Below, piece by piece: positions 1 through 6,769 of a stretch of DNA of 10,208 nt (its first letter is position 1; every line of letters begins with the position of its first letter). The notes under the pieces were generated by a model. It made no database searches. It saw only the letters and a program-made list of their open reading frames with translations, and was not told where the DNA came from. Origin of the DNA: an uncultured Lachnospiraceae bacterium (lineage in GTDB: Bacteria; Bacillota; Clostridia; Lachnospirales; Lachnospiraceae). Position numbers and translations under genes: made by a program. The stretch spans positions 1-10,208 of the forward strand of contig CAMWUP010000052.1 in NCBI GenBank assembly GCA_947177465.1, in the 5' to 3' direction.

Positions 1-1
1 G

Positions 2-649
2 TATTTCGGGGAGCGCAGGACGGTGGTGGAAGACGGCGTCAGAAAAGCGACGGATACCCTTACCTATGATGAGAACGAAATCAAAAGAATCGCCATAAAG
101 GGCTTTGAAATTGCCATGAAACGAAAAAAGAAGGTCACAAGTGTGGATAAGGCGAATGTGCTCGATTCTTCCAGACTTTGGAGAAAGGTTGTGGAGGAAG
201 TGGCGGAAAACTATCCTGAGGTTACGTTAGAGCATATGCTGGTGGACAACTGTGCGATGCAGCTTGTCAAGAATCCGGCGCAGTTTGATGTGATTCTGAC
301 AGAAAACATGTTTGGTGATATTCTCTCCGACGAGGCAAGCATGGTAACCGGTTCCATCGGTATGCTGGCTTCCGCATCCTTAAACGACACGAAGTTCGGG
401 CTTTATGAGCCGAGCCACGGTTCAGCGCCGGATATTGCGGGGAAGAATATAGCAAATCCCATAGCAACCATTTTAAGCGCCGCCATGATGCTGCGTTTCA
501 GCTTTGATTTGGACGAGGCGGCAGGCGCGGTGGAAGCGGCGGTTAAGAAAGTGCTCTCAGAAGGCTATCGGACAGGCGATATTATGTCGTTCGGCTGTAA
601 GCAGGTAAGCTGCTCCGAGATGGGAACTTTAATTGCGGAGCGTATATAG
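2..649 (+). CDS. leuB: 3-isopropylmalate dehydrogenase, 3' part (5' end outside window)
   Basis: LeuB oxidatively decarboxylates 3-isopropylmalate to 2-oxoisocaproate with NAD+ in leucine biosynthesis; it is a cytoplasmic, usually dimeric enzyme. The frame is open from base 2 and begins YFGERRTVVEDG, typical of the middle of LeuB, so the GTG at 23 is not the true start. About 215 residues are visible of the roughly 355 usual for the family. The isocitrate/isopropylmalate dehydrogenase signature is clear around 305-365 (NMFGDILSDEAS followed by GSIGM); its aspartates, with the Asp of VDNCAM at about 242-259, are the expected Mg2+/substrate ligands. The NAD-binding segment HGSAPDIAGK then ANP follows at about 418-462. 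The stop is TAG at 647-649. It lies 41 nt before ilvD on the same strand, as in a leu-ilv operon. No damage is visible in the part present. Confidence 0.97.
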   Translation, partial: YFGERRTVVEDGVRKATDTLTYDENEIKRIAIKGFEIAMKRKKKVTSVDKANVLDSSRLWRKVVEEVAENYPEVTLEHMLVDNCAMQLVKNPAQFDVILTENMFGDILSDEASMVTGSIGMLASASLNDTKFGLYEPSHGSAPDIAGKNIANPIATILSAAMMLRFSFDLDEAAGAVEAAVKKVLSEGYRTGDIMSFGCKQVSCSEMGTLIAERI

Positions 650-660
650 AAAAATCAGAC

Positions 661-676
661 GCCTGTATATGCAGGC
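661..676 (+). other. Small hairpin in the leuB-ilvD gap
   Basis: GCCTG (661-665) and CAGGC (672-676) can form a 5-bp stem over a 6-nt loop just upstream of the ilvD ribosome binding site (681-685). No T tract follows, so it is not an intrinsic terminator. It might influence mRNA processing or ilvD translation, but a stem this short could be chance. Confidence 0.3.
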
Positions 677-690
677 AGATAGGAGCAGAT

Positions 691-2364
691 ATGAAAAGTG
701 ATTCCGTAAAGACAGGGACCGGACAGGCACCCCACAGAAGTTTGTTTAATGCACTCGGCTATACCGAGGAGGAGAGAAGAAGACCGCTTATCGGTATTGT
801 GAGCTCATACAATGAGATTGTGCCGGGGCATATGAATTTGGATAAAATTGCAGACGCCGTCAAAATGGGCGTGGCAATGGCCGGCGGTACGCCGGTTATG
901 TTTCCTGCAATTGCTGTCTGCGACGGGATTGCCATGGGCCATATCGGCATGAAGTATTCCCTTGTGACAAGGGATTTGATTGCAGACAGCACGGAGTGTA
1001 TGGCTGTTGCACATGGTTTTGACGGACTGGTGTGTATTCCCAACTGTGATAAGAATGTGCCGGGGCTTCTGATGGCAGCGGCAAGGCTGAATATTCCCAC
1101 TATTTTCGTGTCCGGAGGTCCCATGCTTGCCGGCAGGGTAAAGGGTGAGAAAAAGAGTCTTTCTGCCATGTTTGAGGCGGTAGGAAGCGTTGCGGCAGGC
1201 ACCATGACAATGGAGGAGCTTTGTGAGTATGAGGAGAAGGTATGCCCTACCTGCGGCTCCTGCTCCGGCATGTATACGGCAAATTCCATGAACTGCCTGA
1301 CAGAGGCAATCGGCATGGGACTTCGCGGTAATGGCACCATTCCGGCCGTTTACTCGGAAAGAATCCGTCTTGCAAAGCAGGCGGGCATGAAAATTATGGA
1401 GCTGGTGGAGAAGGATATCAAGCCTCGTGACATTATGACAGAGGATGCTTTTATGAATGCGCTCACCGTTGATATGGCGCTGGGCTGTTCTACCAATACC
1501 ATGCTGCACCTGCCGGCAATCGCCCATGAAGCAGGTGTGGATTTGAATCTGGATATTGCGAACGAGCTTTCGGCAAAGACGCCGAATCTATGCCACCTTG
1601 CGCCCGCAGGTCCTACCTACATGGAGGATTTGAATGAGGCAGGCGGCGTATACGCGGTAATGAAGGAGCTTTCCAAACGAAACCTTCTGAAGCTGGATTT
1701 GCTCACCGTCACCGGAAAGACGGTGGGAGAAAACATTGCTTCGGCTGTCAACAAGGACGAAACGGTTATCCGTCCGGTGGAGAATCCTTATTCTGCAACC
1801 GGCGGTATCGCGGTGCTTAAGGGAAATCTGGCGCCGGATTCCGGAGTGGTAAAGCGCTCCGCCGTTGTCCCTGAGATGATGGTGCACGAGGGACCTGCAA
1901 GGGTGTTTGACTGTGAGGAGGATGCGATTGACGCGATTAAGGGCGGCAGAATCGTGGCGGGCGATGTTGTAGTCATCCGCTATGAGGGACCGAAAGGCGG
2001 TCCGGGCATGAGGGAAATGTTAAATCCTACTTCTGCAATCGCGGGCATGGGACTGGGCTCCAGTGTGGCACTGATTACAGACGGACGCTTTTCAGGCGCT
2101 TCCAGAGGCGCTTCCATCGGTCACGTTTCACCGGAAGCAGCGGTGGGAGGTCCGATTGCCCTTATAGAAGAAGGCGATATAATCAGCATCAATATTCCAG
2201 AAAATACGCTGAATGTAAAGCTTTCTGATGATGAACTGGAAAAAAGACGTGCTGCCTGGCAGCCAAGAGAGCCGAAGATTACCACCGGCTACCTGGCACG
2301 CTACCGCGAGCTGGTTACCAGCGGAAACCGCGGTGCGATACTGGAGATACCCGGCAAAAAGTGA
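691..2364 (+). CDS. ilvD: Dihydroxy-acid dehydratase
   Basis: IlvD dehydrates 2,3-dihydroxy-isovalerate and 2,3-dihydroxy-3-methylvalerate to the 2-oxo acids that precede valine/leucine and isoleucine. The cytoplasmic enzyme carries an iron-sulfur cluster. The 557-residue product matches the usual bacterial length. Visible landmarks are CDGIAMGH (residues 77-84), PNCDKN with Cys119 and Lys121 (in relatives a cluster ligand and the carbamylated Mg2+-binding lysine), the CPTCGSC cysteines 185, 188 and 191, and DGRFSGASRG with Ser468 as the likely catalytic base. Which cysteines bind the cluster, and whether it is [2Fe-2S] or [4Fe-4S], cannot be settled from sequence. The ATG start is set by AGGAG at 681-685, 5 nt upstream. 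It lies between leuB and ilvB, with 23 nt to the ilvB start. The related enzyme Edd (6-phosphogluconate dehydratase) is longer and less compatible with this context. Confidence 0.98.
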   Translation: MKSDSVKTGTGQAPHRSLFNALGYTEEERRRPLIGIVSSYNEIVPGHMNLDKIADAVKMGVAMAGGTPVMFPAIAVCDGIAMGHIGMKYSLVTRDLIADSTECMAVAHGFDGLVCIPNCDKNVPGLLMAAARLNIPTIFVSGGPMLAGRVKGEKKSLSAMFEAVGSVAAGTMTMEELCEYEEKVCPTCGSCSGMYTANSMNCLTEAIGMGLRGNGTIPAVYSERIRLAKQAGMKIMELVEKDIKPRDIMTEDAFMNALTVDMALGCSTNTMLHLPAIAHEAGVDLNLDIANELSAKTPNLCHLAPAGPTYMEDLNEAGGVYAVMKELSKRNLLKLDLLTVTGKTVGENIASAVNKDETVIRPVENPYSATGGIAVLKGNLAPDSGVVKRSAVVPEMMVHEGPARVFDCEEDAIDAIKGGRIVAGDVVVIRYEGPKGGPGMREMLNPTSAIAGMGLGSSVALITDGRFSGASRGASIGHVSPEAAVGGPIALIEEGDIISINIPENTLNVKLSDDELEKRRAAWQPREPKITTGYLARYRELVTSGNRGAILEIPGKK

Positions 2365-2373
2365 TAAAAGACG

Positions 2374-2379
2374 AGGAGG
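2374..2379 (+). promoter_or_regulatory. Ribosome binding site that sets the ilvB start
   Basis: A perfect AGGAGG lies 8 nt before the ATG at 2388. It selects that ATG over the in-frame GTG at 2361, which overlaps the ilvD stop and would add nine charged residues not expected in the family. Confidence 0.85.
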
Positions 2380-2387
2380 ACGAACTA

Positions 2388-4064
2388 ATGCAGCTTACAG
2401 GTGCGGAAATCGTAATAGAATGTCTGAAGGAGCAGGGCGTGGATACTGTGTTCGGCTATCCGGGCGGTACGATTTTAAATATTTATGATGCACTCTATAA
2501 ACACAGCGATGAAATCCGGCATGTACTGACTTCCCATGAGCAGGGCGCTTCCCATGCGGCGGACGGCTATGCAAGGGCAACCGGAAAGGTCGGCGTCTGC
2601 ATGGCGACCAGCGGACCCGGCGCTACTAATCTGGTGACGGGCATTGCGACAGCTTACATGGATTCGGTGCCCATGGTGGCGATTACAGCCAATGTCAACC
2701 TGCCGCTTTTGGGCAAGGATACCTTCCAGGAGGTGGACATCGCCGGCGTTACCATGCCGATTACCAAGCACGGCTATATCGTAAAGGATGTCAATATTCT
2801 GGCAGATACCATCAGAAAAGCATTTCAGATTGCAAAGAGCGGACGCCCCGGTCCGGTGCTGGTAGATATTACGAAGGATGTTACCGCCAATACCTGTGAA
2901 TATACGCCGGTTTCCCCGAAAGAAGTGGAGCTGGTGAACCGCTATACAGAGAGTGATTTGGAGGAAGCGGTTTCCTTGATTGAAAAGGCAGAGAAGCCTT
3001 TTATCTATCTGGGCGGCGGCGCCATTATTTCTGAGGCATCGCAAGAGGTAGCAGAGTTTGCGGAAAAAATAGATGCGCCCGTCTGCGATACCCTGATGGG
3101 GAAGGGGGCTTTTGACGGACGCAGCGGCCGTTACACGGGCATGATTGGTATGCATGGAACGAAAGCTTCCAATTTTGGCGTCAGTGAATGTGATTTGCTG
3201 ATTGCGCTCGGCGCACGTTTTTCCGACCGTGTGATTGGCAATCCCAAGACCTTTGCCCGAAATGCAAAGGTGCTTCACATTGATATCGATGCGGCGGAAA
3301 TCGGAAAAAATATTCCGGCATATGCCAGCGTGACGGGCGATTTGAGATGTGTGCTGCGCGAGTTGAACAAAAGGCTTGGAAAGCAGGAGCATACAGAGTG
3401 GATGGCGCACATCGGCGGGCTGAAGGAAAAATATCCGCTGAAATACAATGCAGAGCAGCTTTCCTGCCCGTTTGTCATTGAGGAAATTGACAGGGTGACA
3501 AAGGGAGAGGCGGTTATCAGTACAGACGTCGGACAGCATCAGATGTGGGCGGCACAGTACTATAAATATACAAAGCCGCGTACCTTCCTTTCATCCGGCG
3601 GACTCGGTACCATGGGCTACGGACTCGGCGCATGTATCGGTGCAAAGGTAGGACAGCCGGATAAAATCTGTATCAATATTGCGGGCGACGGCTGCTTCCG
3701 CATGAATATGAACGAGCTTGCAACGGCAAGCCGGTACAATATCCCGATTATACAGGTGATAATCAACAACCACGTGCTGGGTATGGTGCGCCAGTGGCAG
3801 ACATTGTTTTACGACCACAGATATTCGCAGACCGTGTTAAACGACAAGGTGGATTTCTGTAAAGTATCGGAGGGTCTCGGCTGTACGGCAATCAGGGTGA
3901 CGAAAAAGGAAGAGTTTGCGCCGGCGCTGGAGAGGGCAATAGCTCTGCAATCGCCTGTGGTAATCGAATGTGTGATTCACGAGGATGATAAAGTATTTCC
4001 GATGGTGCCTGCGGGAGCGCCCATCAGCGAAGCTTTTGACGAGGACGATTTGAATAAAGCCTGA
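2388..4064 (+). CDS. ilvB: Acetolactate (acetohydroxyacid) synthase, catalytic subunit
   Basis: This thiamine-diphosphate enzyme condenses two pyruvates to 2-acetolactate, or pyruvate with 2-oxobutyrate to 2-aceto-2-hydroxybutyrate: the first common step of valine, leucine and isoleucine synthesis. From ATG 2388 the product has 558 residues, normal for the large subunit. Seen are the N-terminal ThDP half with FGYPGG (22-27), catalytic Glu51 in SHEQG and FQE (113-115), and the C-terminal ThDP/Mg2+ motif from GDG (433-435) to NN (460-461), followed by MVRQWQ with Trp470 at a known substrate/herbicide contact. The usual GQVP loop reads ANVN (101-104). The anabolic operon and QWQ motif favour IlvB/AHAS over catabolic AlsS. 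No small-subunit gene (ilvN) follows; the next gene is a transpeptidase 23 nt on. Whether it has a distant IlvN partner, and so valine feedback control, is unknown. Confidence 0.96.
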   Translation: MQLTGAEIVIECLKEQGVDTVFGYPGGTILNIYDALYKHSDEIRHVLTSHEQGASHAADGYARATGKVGVCMATSGPGATNLVTGIATAYMDSVPMVAITANVNLPLLGKDTFQEVDIAGVTMPITKHGYIVKDVNILADTIRKAFQIAKSGRPGPVLVDITKDVTANTCEYTPVSPKEVELVNRYTESDLEEAVSLIEKAEKPFIYLGGGAIISEASQEVAEFAEKIDAPVCDTLMGKGAFDGRSGRYTGMIGMHGTKASNFGVSECDLLIALGARFSDRVIGNPKTFARNAKVLHIDIDAAEIGKNIPAYASVTGDLRCVLRELNKRLGKQEHTEWMAHIGGLKEKYPLKYNAEQLSCPFVIEEIDRVTKGEAVISTDVGQHQMWAAQYYKYTKPRTFLSSGGLGTMGYGLGACIGAKVGQPDKICINIAGDGCFRMNMNELATASRYNIPIIQVIINNHVLGMVRQWQTLFYDHRYSQTVLNDKVDFCKVSEGLGCTAIRVTKKEEFAPALERAIALQSPVVIECVIHEDDKVFPMVPAGAPISEAFDEDDLNKA

Positions 4065-4087
4065 AAAACGGAAGTGACATAGAACAT

Positions 4088-5473
4088 ATGAGGAAAAGGA
4101 TGAATACCATTGTGCGTTTTTTCGTGCTGTCAGGGATTTGTCTGGGGAGTGTTCTATATATCGTGATAGGGTTCTGTTATCAGGGGCGATTTGCCCCCGG
4201 CACCTTTATCAATGGTATATACTGTACAGGAAAAACGGCAGAAGAGGTAAATAAAGAATTAAAGGAGATGTATCCCTGTGACAGCCTTTTGGTACAGGGG
4301 GATGAAGGGATACAGTTTGTGATTTCTTATGAGGAGATTACAGTCAATATAGACTATATCAGTCAATTAAGGAAACTACAGAGCAGACAGAATCCTTTTT
4401 TGTGGATTACCGCTCTCTTTGGCGGCGGACATGCTTCCGTTATGCCGAAGGTGTCTTTTGAGAGAGAGCTGCTGCAGGGTGTGCTTGCAGACAGGCTTTT
4501 GCCTGCGGACGAAGCGATTGGTGAGATTGTGGAAATTCGTAAGGAAGCCGGATACGAGCTTTTTGACGGCAGGAAGCATGTCCTTAATTTGGAATTGGCA
4601 TACAGTGCGGTTTCTGAGGCTTTGCGGCAGGGAAAGACGTTTGTGGATATATCGGACTGTTATGAGGACTTGCCCTATACGGAGGAAATGTATGAGACGC
4701 TTGCACTGTGGGAAAAGGTGGAGGCGTTTCAGAGTTGCAGCATTGTGTATGATATGGGTGATGAAAAGGTATCCCTGACGCCGGAGATTGTCAGTGGTTT
4801 TATTGCATTGGATGATAATGGCAGATTTCTTTTGGATGATGCGGGCAATCTGGTTTTGGATGAAGAGGCTGTGGAGTCGTTCATAGATTCCCTCTGTCAG
4901 GAATATGATACTTTGGGAAGCGCAAGAAGCTTTCAATCTACCAGAGGCGATGTTGTGACGGTAGAGGGAGGCACTTACGGAAACAAAATTGACAGGGAGG
5001 CGGAAATCGAATATTTAATACAGGCTCTTTCAGACCATGCGGAAGAAGTGCACATTCCTGCCTATGAAGCAGAAGCGCGTGTGCGCGGCAGGGATGATAT
5101 CGGAGATACCTATGTGGAGGTCGATATGACGGAGCAGAAGCTTTATTACTATGAAGAGGGAGAGCTTCTGTTAGAAACGAACGTGGTCACCGGAAGTATC
5201 AGCGGCGGGCACAAAACGCCATCAGGTGTCAATTTTGTTTATGCCATGCAGCGCAACCGTATTCTGCGGGGACCGGATTATGAATCCTTTGTAAAATACT
5301 GGGCGCCTGTCAACAGGGGCATTGGGATTCACGATGCCTCGTGGAGAGGAAGCTTCGGCGGAGAGATTTATAAGACAAACGGTTCTCATGGCTGTATCAA
5401 CGTGCCGCCTGCGGTGATGGCAACGCTTTATGATATGTTGGAAATCGGCGTTCCTGTGGTAATGTTTTACTGA
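4088..5473 (+). CDS. Membrane-anchored L,D-transpeptidase (YkuD domain)
   Basis: L,D-transpeptidases make 3-3 cross-links in peptidoglycan or attach proteins to it, acting outside the membrane with a catalytic cysteine. The 461-residue product has one N-terminal membrane segment (about 8-28) with basic residues before it, giving an outside C-terminus. A long middle part follows; its start, GTFINGIYCTGKTAEEV (about 38-54), resembles the peptidoglycan-binding-like modules that precede YkuD in clostridial proteins. The YkuD domain spans about 340-461, with VTGSISGGHKTPSG, His415 in GIHDASW, and His434/Cys436 in SHGCIN. It is intact. ATG 4088 has only GGAAG at a poor 13-nt spacing, whereas ATG 4100 (four residues shorter) follows AGGAAAAGG, so 4100 may be the true start. 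It is 23 nt after ilvB, so cotranscription is likely although no functional link to amino-acid synthesis is known. Its substrate cannot be told. Confidence 0.92.
   Translation: MRKRMNTIVRFFVLSGICLGSVLYIVIGFCYQGRFAPGTFINGIYCTGKTAEEVNKELKEMYPCDSLLVQGDEGIQFVISYEEITVNIDYISQLRKLQSRQNPFLWITALFGGGHASVMPKVSFERELLQGVLADRLLPADEAIGEIVEIRKEAGYELFDGRKHVLNLELAYSAVSEALRQGKTFVDISDCYEDLPYTEEMYETLALWEKVEAFQSCSIVYDMGDEKVSLTPEIVSGFIALDDNGRFLLDDAGNLVLDEEAVESFIDSLCQEYDTLGSARSFQSTRGDVVTVEGGTYGNKIDREAEIEYLIQALSDHAEEVHIPAYEAEARVRGRDDIGDTYVEVDMTEQKLYYYEEGELLLETNVVTGSISGGHKTPSGVNFVYAMQRNRILRGPDYESFVKYWAPVNRGIGIHDASWRGSFGGEIYKTNGSHGCINVPPAVMATLYDMLEIGVPVVMFY
4091..4099 (+). promoter_or_regulatory. Candidate ribosome binding site for an alternative transpeptidase start
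   Basis: AGGAAAAGG lies directly before the in-frame ATG at 4100, with its AGGA core 5 nt away, and is a better site than anything before ATG 4088. The N-terminal membrane segment is retained with either start. Confidence 0.5.
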
Positions 5474-5535
5474 TGAAAAAAGGGTGTTTTATTATGGTAC
5501 TTTGGTACAGGATTGAAAAAAATTTAACAATGCAG

Positions 5536-5564
5536 TTGACTAAAGTGAAATCAGCGTTTAAAAT
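5536..5564 (+). promoter_or_regulatory. Sigma-A-type promoter for serC-serA
   Basis: TTGACT (5536-5541) and TAAAAT (5559-5564) are separated by exactly 17 bp, one mismatch each from consensus. Transcription would start near 5571, giving a leader of roughly 75-80 nt before serC. It lies in the only long gap (175 nt) between the transpeptidase and serC, so the serine genes have their own promoter even if some upstream transcripts read through. Confidence 0.75.
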
Positions 5565-5575
5565 AGATAGAAATG

Positions 5576-5615
5576 TCCGAAGCACAAGGCAGTAAAGCAG
5601 TTTTACTGTTTCGGA
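5576..5615 (+). other. Imperfect stem-loop in the serC leader
   Basis: CAGTAAA (5590-5596) pairs perfectly with TTTACTG (5602-5608) over a 5-nt loop. Outside this, TCCGAA (5576-5581) pairs with TTCGGA (5610-5615), leaving eight unpaired bases on the left and one on the right. The structure would lie near the 5' end of the serC-serA transcript. No T tract follows, so it is not an intrinsic terminator. It may stabilise the mRNA or bind a regulator; it matches no riboswitch I recognise. Confidence 0.45.
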
Positions 5616-5634
5616 AGCGGGCGCATACGATTAT

Positions 5635-5641
5635 GAGGAGG
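5635..5641 (+). promoter_or_regulatory. Ribosome binding site that sets the GTG start of serC
   Basis: GAGGAGG ends 7 nt before GTG at 5649, a near-ideal spacing. The following residues, MRVYNFSAGPAVLP, are the standard SerC N-terminus, so the non-ATG start is well supported. Confidence 0.85.
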
Positions 5642-5648
5642 TATAAAC

Positions 5649-6734
5649 GTGCGAGTTTATAATTTTTCGGCAGGTCCGGCAGTATTGCCAGAAGAAGTTT
5701 TGAAGGAAGCGGCAGCGGAAATGCTCGACTATCAGGGCAGCGGCATGTCTGTTATGGAGATGAGCCATCGTTCCAAGGTTTATGATAAGATTATCAAAGA
5801 TGCGGAAGCTGATTTACGGGAGTTGATGCAGATTCCCGATAACTATAAAGTGCTCTTTCTGCAAGGCGGCGCAAGCTCCCAGTTTGCCATGATTCCCATG
5901 AATCTGATGAAAAATAAGGTTGCCGATTATATTGTAACCGGACAATGGGCGAAAAAGGCATATCAGGAGGCGGCGCTCTACGGCAAGGCAAATAAGATTG
6001 CAAGCAGCGAGGATGAGACCTTTTCCTACATACCCGACTGTTCGGACCTTCCTATCAGTGAGGATGCGGATTATGTCTATATCTGTGAAAACAATACGAT
6101 TTACGGCACGAAGTTTAAAACCCTTCCCAATACAAAGGGCAAGACGCTGGTGGCAGACGTGTCTTCCTGCTTTTTGTCAGAGCCGGTAGATGTGACGAAA
6201 TACGGTCTTATCTATGGCGGTGTACAGAAGAATATAGGGCCGGCCGGTGTGGTTATCGTGATTGTCAGAGAAGATTTGATTACGGAGGAGGTACTTCCGG
6301 GTACGCCCACCATGTTCAAGTATAAAATACATGCAGATAATGAATCCCTCTACAACACGCCGCCGGCATACGGCATCTACATTTGCGGTAAGGTATTCAA
6401 GTGGCTGAAGAAGCAGGGCGGACTTGAAGCAATGAAGGAACACAACGAGAAAAAGGCAAAGATTCTTTATGATTATCTTGACGAGAGCAGCCTTTTCAAA
6501 GGAACTGTCAGAAAGGAAGACCGTTCTCTGATGAATGTGCCTTTTGTGACTGGCAGCGAAGAGCTTGACGCAGAGTTTGTCAAGGAGGCTGCTGCTGCAG
6601 GCTTTGTGAACCTGAAGGGGCACAGGAGCGTGGGCGGCATGCGCGCCAGCATCTACAATGCAATGCCGATAGAGGGCGTTGAAAAGCTGGTTGCTTTTAT
6701 GAAAGATTTTGAAAAGAATCATACAGGAGCATAA
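5649..6734 (+). CDS. serC: Phosphoserine aminotransferase
   Basis: SerC transfers an amino group from glutamate to 3-phosphohydroxypyruvate, giving O-phosphoserine, the second step of serine biosynthesis; some homologues also act on a vitamin B6 precursor. It is a cytoplasmic PLP enzyme of the class V aminotransferase fold. The 361-residue product matches the family from its N-terminal NFSAGPAVLP to the C-terminal GHRSVGGMRASIYNAMP, the expected phosphate-binding region. The PLP lysine is Lys194 in GGVQKNIGPAG, and ADVSS about 20 residues earlier supplies the usual cofactor aspartate. QGGASSQF (residues about 75-82) is the cofactor phosphate loop, and HADNESLYNTPP is the characteristic later motif. 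The start is GTG with a strong ribosome binding site. serA follows after 35 nt, so the two pathway neighbours form one transcription unit. I see no missing key residue. Confidence 0.97.
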   Translation: MRVYNFSAGPAVLPEEVLKEAAAEMLDYQGSGMSVMEMSHRSKVYDKIIKDAEADLRELMQIPDNYKVLFLQGGASSQFAMIPMNLMKNKVADYIVTGQWAKKAYQEAALYGKANKIASSEDETFSYIPDCSDLPISEDADYVYICENNTIYGTKFKTLPNTKGKTLVADVSSCFLSEPVDVTKYGLIYGGVQKNIGPAGVVIVIVREDLITEEVLPGTPTMFKYKIHADNESLYNTPPAYGIYICGKVFKWLKKQGGLEAMKEHNEKKAKILYDYLDESSLFKGTVRKEDRSLMNVPFVTGSEELDAEFVKEAAAAGFVNLKGHRSVGGMRASIYNAMPIEGVEKLVAFMKDFEKNHTGA

Positions 6735-6752
6735 GAAAAATCTGCGTCATGC

Positions 6753-6762
6753 AGGAAAGGGG
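6753..6762 (+). promoter_or_regulatory. Ribosome binding site that sets the serA start
   Basis: AGGAAAGGGG lies 7 nt before ATG 6770 and inside the longer reading frame that opens at ATG 6749. It supports 6770 as the start, giving MFQYYCMNPIS at the N-terminus instead of a seven-residue extension. Confidence 0.75.
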
Positions 6763-6769
6763 CATCAAA

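Noticed and set aside
805..1527. Long open frame (240 codons) on the - strand opposite ilvD
   Set aside because: It is the antisense shadow of an intact, conserved gene and has a low-complexity Cys/His-rich product with no clear translation start signal.
2361..2387. Earlier GTG start for ilvB overlapping the ilvD stop
   Set aside because: The perfect AGGAGG at 2374-2379 is spaced for ATG 2388, and the added residues are not part of the family's N-terminus.
2718..2732. Loss of the catalytic glutamine of acetolactate synthase
   Set aside because: At first the altered GQVP loop seemed to remove it, but counting from the catalytic Glu shows the residue equivalent to E. coli AHAS II Gln110 is Gln114 in FQE, which is present.
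2475..3539. Long open frame (354 codons) on the - strand opposite ilvB
   Set aside because: It lies wholly within the well-supported ilvB gene, its product is rich in Cys, His and Arg with no recognisable domain, and such frames are expected opposite codon-biased genes.
5474..5535. Possible terminator after the transpeptidase gene, using the repeated GTAC at 5497-5500 and 5505-5508
   Set aside because: The stem would be only 4 bp and is followed by an A-rich rather than T-rich tract, so it does not qualify; the end of the upstream transcript remains unseen.
6749..6769. Earlier ATG start for serA
   Set aside because: The best ribosome binding site lies downstream of this ATG, and the resulting seven-residue extension is not typical.
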